Of a DNA stretch of 36,066 nt, positions 33,123 to 36,066 are shown piece after piece. The number at the start of each line of letters is the position of its first letter. Position 1 is the first letter of the stretch. A model generated the notes under the pieces. The model ran no database searches, was not told where the DNA came from, and worked only from the letters and a program-made list of their open reading frames with translations. The position numbers and the translations under genes are program-made. The DNA comes from Candidatus Rothia avicola (GTDB lineage: Bacteria; Actinomycetota; Actinomycetes; Actinomycetales; Micrococcaceae), in the NCBI GenBank assembly GCA_019115985.1, contig DXCN01000035.1:1-36066 (forward strand), read 5' to 3'.

Positions 33123-33602
33123 ATGAGTAAGCCAGATTTTCCACCCCGCTACCGTCCACTATTGGCTGAGGGGGCAGAGCTGTCTGAGCTCACCAGAGAA
33201 CCGCTTATTATCAAAAATACACCGGTAATAGCACTCATCATCATGTGCGACCTCGACACCCCGCCAGTTGAAAACACCAGCCCTACCCTCAGTGTAAGTA
33301 TTGCCCAATACCTCAAACTCCAAGACGGTTCACTCATCAAACTCGACATGGACCGCGGGCTCACCTCCTTCTGGCACGGCAACCCGAATACCCCAAGGAA
33401 ATGGCGCCAAACGGCAGACAAAGCTATCCAAGAACTCCTCACTATTGTGAAAGCAGATGTTCCCCACCAGATTGATTTCCCCTGGGAAGAGTACGTTAAA
33501 GCAGCCACTCAACGCGGTATTGATATCGATGAGGCAAAACTACGTGCACTCCCCTACCAAGTGACCTTCTCAGATGCCCTGATGAAAGCCTACGGCTTCT
33601 AA
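33123..33602 (+). CDS. Orphan protein of unknown function, AT-rich
   Basis: I do not recognise this 159-residue protein. It is soluble, without signal peptide or membrane helix. A possible beta-rich N-terminal half (EPLIIKNTPVIALIIMCDLD, then SVSIAQYLKLQDGSLIKLD) is followed by a helical half (TADKAIQELLTIVK, EEYVKAATQRGIDIDEAKLRALP). Lower GC and codon use unlike its neighbours suggest transfer. No Shine-Dalgarno is seen before the ATG. It is followed by its own terminator and stands alone between the sugar operon and the guaA repeats. An immunity or stress protein is one guess, without evidence. Confidence 0.65.
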   Translation: MSKPDFPPRYRPLLAEGAELSELTREPLIIKNTPVIALIIMCDLDTPPVENTSPTLSVSIAQYLKLQDGSLIKLDMDRGLTSFWHGNPNTPRKWRQTADKAIQELLTIVKADVPHQIDFPWEEYVKAATQRGIDIDEAKLRALPYQVTFSDALMKAYGF

Positions 33603-33614
33603 AAAACCGAAAAA

Positions 33615-33642
33615 GGCCGCCCTACCGGTTGATAGGGCGGCC
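33615..33642 (+). terminator. Terminator of the orphan gene
   Basis: GGCCGCCCTA at 33615-33624 pairs perfectly with TAGGGCGGCC at 33633-33642 around an eight-base loop, preceded by an A run and followed by ACTCGTTT. Confidence 0.7.
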
Positions 33643-33702
33643 ACTCGTTTAGCCTCTGCTGCGGTCACGAGTATCGCAGACATGCAACCTAAGCCGATAT
33701 AA

Positions 33703-33829
33703 CCGCTCGCAGGCTCGCGGAATAACGAAACGAGGAGCTCGCTACGCTCACAAGCTTCTCGCTCGACCGAGACCCGCGAGCGGCAGCCGCACTAAGTCGT
33801 CCATGCCGCTCGCAGGCTCGCGGAATAAC
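33703..33829. repeat. 24-bp direct repeat with inverted copies
   Basis: A 24-base unit beginning CCGCTCGCAGGCTCGCGG and ending AATAAC occurs identically at 33703-33726 and 33806-33829. An inverted core, CCGCGAGCGGC, lies at 33774-33784. The words CTCGCTACGCTCAC between them recall the repeat-rich stretch beside ispH. No gene is seen here. Confidence 0.8.
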
Positions 33830-33872
33830 AAAAATTTTATTTTCCCCTGTTGGGGAAAATTTTTGTTATTCC
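33822..33872. terminator. Long hairpin at the guaA 3' end
   Basis: A left arm that starts GGAATAACAAAAATTTT at 33822 and ends TTTTCCCC at 33847 pairs with GGGGAAAATTTTTGTTATTCC at 33852-33872 around TGTT. The left arm has five extra bases. The right arm includes the guaA stop codon, and the second 24-bp repeat runs into the left arm. Confidence 0.7.
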
Positions 33873-35458
33873 CACTCAATCGTTCCCGGCGGCTTTGACG
33901 TCACGTCCAGAACCACGCGGTTCACCTCAGCAACCTCATTCGTAATCCGGTTAGAAATCTTCGCCAACAGGTCATAGGGCAGGCGTGACCAGTCAGCAGT
34001 CATCGCATCCTCAGACGACACCGGGCGCAGCACAATCGGGTGACCGTAAGTACGGCCATCACCCTGCACACCAACGGAGCGGACGTCCGCCAGCAGCACC
34101 ACGGGGCACTGCCAGATTTCCTCGTCCATTCCTGCTGCGGTCAGCTCCTCGCGCACAATCAGGTCAGCAGCACGCAGGATATCCAGGTTATGCTTTGTGA
34201 CCTCGCCAATCACGCGAATACCCAGGCCGGGGCCGGGGAAAGGCTGACGGGCAACAATCTTCTCAGGAACACCCAGCTCACGGCCAATGGCGCGAACCTC
34301 GTCCTTGAAGAGGGTACGCAGGGGCTCAACCAGCTCAAACTGCAGGTCATCAGGCAGGCCACCCACATTGTGGTGGGACTTGATGTTCGCAGCGCCCTCG
34401 CCACCGCCAGATTCAACAACATCGGGGTAAAGGGTACCCTGCACCAGGAACTTGATATCGGTACCTTCAGCACCGGCCTCTTCAATCAGCTTACGCTGGG
34501 CAGCTTCGAAGGAGCGGATGAACTCGCGGCCGATAGCCTTACGCTTAGCTTCGGGCTCGGTGATACCGGCCAGGGCGTCCAGGAAGCGCTCTGACTCGTC
34601 GATGGTCACAACCTTGATACCCATGGTTGAAGCGTAGTCCTGCTCAACCTGTTCGCGTTCGCCCTCACGCAGCAGACCGTGGTCGATGAAGAAGCAGGTG
34701 AGCTGATCGCCCACAGCCTTGTGAACCAGGGCTGCGGCAACAGATGAGTCAACGCCACCGGACAGGGCGCAGATGACCTGGTCATCGCCAACCTGCTCGC
34801 GGATCTTAGCAACCTGCTCTTCGATGATGTTGCCGGTTGACCAGGTCTTCTTCAGACCCGCTACGTTGAAGAGGAAGTTCTCCAGGGCAACCTGGCCGTA
34901 GTCGGAGTGCTTAACCTCGGGGTGCCACTGCACGCCACCAAACTTGCGCTTCTCATCGACGAAGGCTGCAACGGCTGCACCGGGGGTCTGGGCCAGCACC
35001 TCAAAACCTGCGGGAGCTTCAGAGACAGAATCGCCGTGGCTCATCCAGACGTTCTGGGTCTTGGGGGTACCGGTCAGGAAGGAAGAGTTCTCTGCACAGA
35101 CCACGGCATCGGTTGCGCCGTATTCGCGCAGGCCGGTCTTAGCGACGGTACCGCCCAGGGTCTGGGCCATAACCTGGAAGCCGTAGCAGATACCGAAGAC
35201 GGGTACGCCAGCCTCAAACATGGCGATGTCGCCCTTGGGGGCGCCGTCCTCGTATACGGATGAGGGGCCGCCAGACAGAATAATTGCAGCCGGGTTCTTG
35301 GCGAGCATCTTCTCGGTGGGCATGGTGTGAGGAACCAGCTCCGAGTAGACACCAGCCTCACGCACGCGGCGCGCGATGAGCTGCGCGTACTGGGCGCCGT
35401 AGTCAACGACCAGCACGGGGCGCTCTTCGAGCTCCTCGATGGGGTTGTGGGTAGTCAC
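33866..35458 (-). CDS. guaA: GMP synthase (glutamine-hydrolysing)
   Basis: GuaA converts XMP to GMP with ATP and glutamine. The 530-residue protein has the class I glutamine amidotransferase domain with the catalytic Cys in [17 protein letters not shown] and the His in [12 protein letters not shown]. The ATP pyrophosphatase domain follows with the PP-loop [15 protein letters not shown], and then the C-terminal dimer domain with [16 protein letters not shown] and the end [10 protein letters not shown]. The start is GTG at 35458 with AAAAGG about ten bases upstream. A DUF3817 membrane-protein gene lies 72 bases upstream, a common actinobacterial order. Confidence 0.98.
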   Translation of the reverse strand: MTTHNPIEELEERPVLVVDYGAQYAQLIARRVREAGVYSELVPHTMPTEKMLAKNPAAIILSGGPSSVYEDGAPKGDIAMFEAGVPVFGICYGFQVMAQTLGGTVAKTGLREYGATDAVVCAENSSFLTGTPKTQNVWMSHGDSVSEAPAGFEVLAQTPGAAVAAFVDEKRKFGGVQWHPEVKHSDYGQVALENFLFNVAGLKKTWSTGNIIEEQVAKIREQVGDDQVICALSGGVDSSVAAALVHKAVGDQLTCFFIDHGLLREGEREQVEQDYASTMGIKVVTIDESERFLDALAGITEPEAKRKAIGREFIRSFEAAQRKLIEEAGAEGTDIKFLVQGTLYPDVVESGGGEGAANIKSHHNVGGLPDDLQFELVEPLRTLFKDEVRAIGRELGVPEKIVARQPFPGPGLGIRVIGEVTKHNLDILRAADLIVREELTAAGMDEEIWQCPVVLLADVRSVGVQGDGRTYGHPIVLRPVSSEDAMTADWSRLPYDLLAKISNRITNEVAEVNRVVLDVTSKPPGTIEWE

Positions 35459-35470
35459 AGGTATATACCT
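35459..35470. promoter_or_regulatory. Perfect palindrome between guaA SD and start
   Basis: AGGTATATACCT lies immediately before the GTG start of guaA on the minus strand and overlaps its AAGG. It could form a small RNA hairpin over the ribosome site or be a binding site. A TAGAAT -10-like hexamer lies about 45 bases further upstream. Confidence 0.35.
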
Positions 35471-35530
35471 TTTCGGTTGGGGTTGAAGGGTAATCCTTGG
35501 GTTCTATTCTAGTGCAGGGAATCGCTAGAC

Positions 35531-36066
35531 CTAGTAACGTTTGGTAGCCTGCGGGTTAGCATCAAGCAGGGCCAGGGTTTCTGCGTAGATGCGGCGCTCC
35601 ACAATGAAGGATAGGAAGGGCACCACACCGCCCAGAGCCATGACGATCATCTGGGGTAGGGCCCAGCGCATGAGCAGCCAGAGACGGAAGCAGGAGAAGA
35701 GGTAAACGACGTAGAACCAGCCGTGAATGATCAGAATCCAGGTGGAAATGTTCAGGCCCCCGTGCAGGTTGCCGGTCTCGAGGTTGAGCCAGCCCAGAGC
35801 CACGGTTTCCCCGGTCTGGGCGTCGATGCCACCGGCGATTAGGTCGTAGCCGAAGATGTAGCGGCTAATCATTTCAGTAACGAGCAGCAGCAGGAAGGTA
35901 CCTGAAATCCAGGCGCACCACTTGTAGAAGGTGAGGGCCCCACGAATCTGGGATTCGGTTCCGCCGAACTTCTTGCGCACGGTAAAGCCGCCGGCTGCAT
36001 TCGTTTCGGTAGTTCCCGCGGCGAGGGTAACTTTCTTACCGTCGGTGCGGTGGGTGGGGCGCGGGG
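35531..36066 (-). CDS. DUF3817 membrane protein (5' end beyond window)
   Basis: From GTG at 35980 the protein has 149 residues and the DUF3817 pattern: ALTFYKWCAWISGTFLLLLVTEMISRY, the conserved IIHGWFYVVYLFSCFRLW, and GGVVPFLSFIVERRIYAE near the end, giving three membrane helices. The same frame stays open to the window edge, reading PRPTHRTDGKKVTLAAGTT and more, so the real start may lie outside and the N-terminus may be longer and polar. The function of the family is unknown; it is often next to guaA in actinobacteria. Confidence 0.85.
   Translation of the reverse strand, partial: PRPTHRTDGKKVTLAAGTTETNAAGGFTVRKKFGGTESQIRGALTFYKWCAWISGTFLLLLVTEMISRYIFGYDLIAGGIDAQTGETVALGWLNLETGNLHGGLNISTWILIIHGWFYVVYLFSCFRLWLLMRWALPQMIVMALGGVVPFLSFIVERRIYAETLALLDANPQATKRY

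Noticed and set aside
33703-33829. CRISPR array
   Set aside because: Only two repeat copies, one spacer-sized gap of about 80 bases and no cas genes.

Overview
The window looks like chromosomal DNA of a moderately high-GC actinobacterium. The gene set (IspH, a CYTH-CHAD protein, FmdB zinc ribbon, DUF3817 protein upstream of guaA, GTG starts, overlapping ATGA junctions) and the protein styles suggest the family Micrococcaceae, with Rothia the best guess. That placement is inference from protein resemblance; no 16S or marker search was possible.

Layout. (1) 1-2404 is an accessory block of lower GC. It holds the end of an IS256-like insertion sequence, a Ymh/HEPN-like protein whose last residues are supplied by the IS, a minimal nucleotidyltransferase (MNT), and a zinc-ribbon membrane protein with a GGD-rich motif. 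(2) 2438-5984 has ychF, a two-domain GNAT acetyltransferase with a probable leaderless promoter, an SMR exporter and a decayed amino-acid permease. (3) 6228-14272 is housekeeping: ispH with an upstream membrane-protein gene, xseA-xseB, an operon of NUDIX hydrolase, OpuAC-like lipoprotein and alanine-type aminotransferase, and an MscS channel. (4) 14290-20771 has an HTH-less LysR-type protein coupled to a DedA-like protein, a candidate structured small RNA behind iron-box-like motifs, a CYTH-CHAD protein, a membrane protein, galU, a 5-formyltetrahydrofolate cyclo-ligase and fmdB. (5) 20828-24998 holds a 1311-residue SF1-helicase-like protein that has lost its Walker A lysine, with a small gene overlapping its end. 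(6) 25102-32680 is an alpha-glucoside locus: RpiR regulator, PTS EIIBC, and divergently a MapP-like sugar-phosphate phosphatase followed by two GH13 glucosidases. (7) 32681-36066 has a VOC-family gene scrap, an AT-rich orphan gene, a repeat-rich spacer, guaA and a DUF3817 membrane protein that runs off the window.

How the genes work together. In the sugar locus the EIIBC would import and phosphorylate an alpha-glucoside, the phosphatase would return it to the free disaccharide, and the two glucosidases would cleave it. Their region II residues (Val in the first, Ala in the second) predict alpha-1,6 and alpha-1,4 preferences respectively. The SD of the RpiR gene lies inside one arm of a long inverted repeat whose other arm is present only in read-through RNA, which suggests a two-level control.

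The best candidates for something undescribed are the orphan plus-strand RNA at about 15906-16009, the SD-sequestering hairpin upstream of the RpiR gene, and the HEPN-like/MNT/zinc-ribbon group at the left edge.
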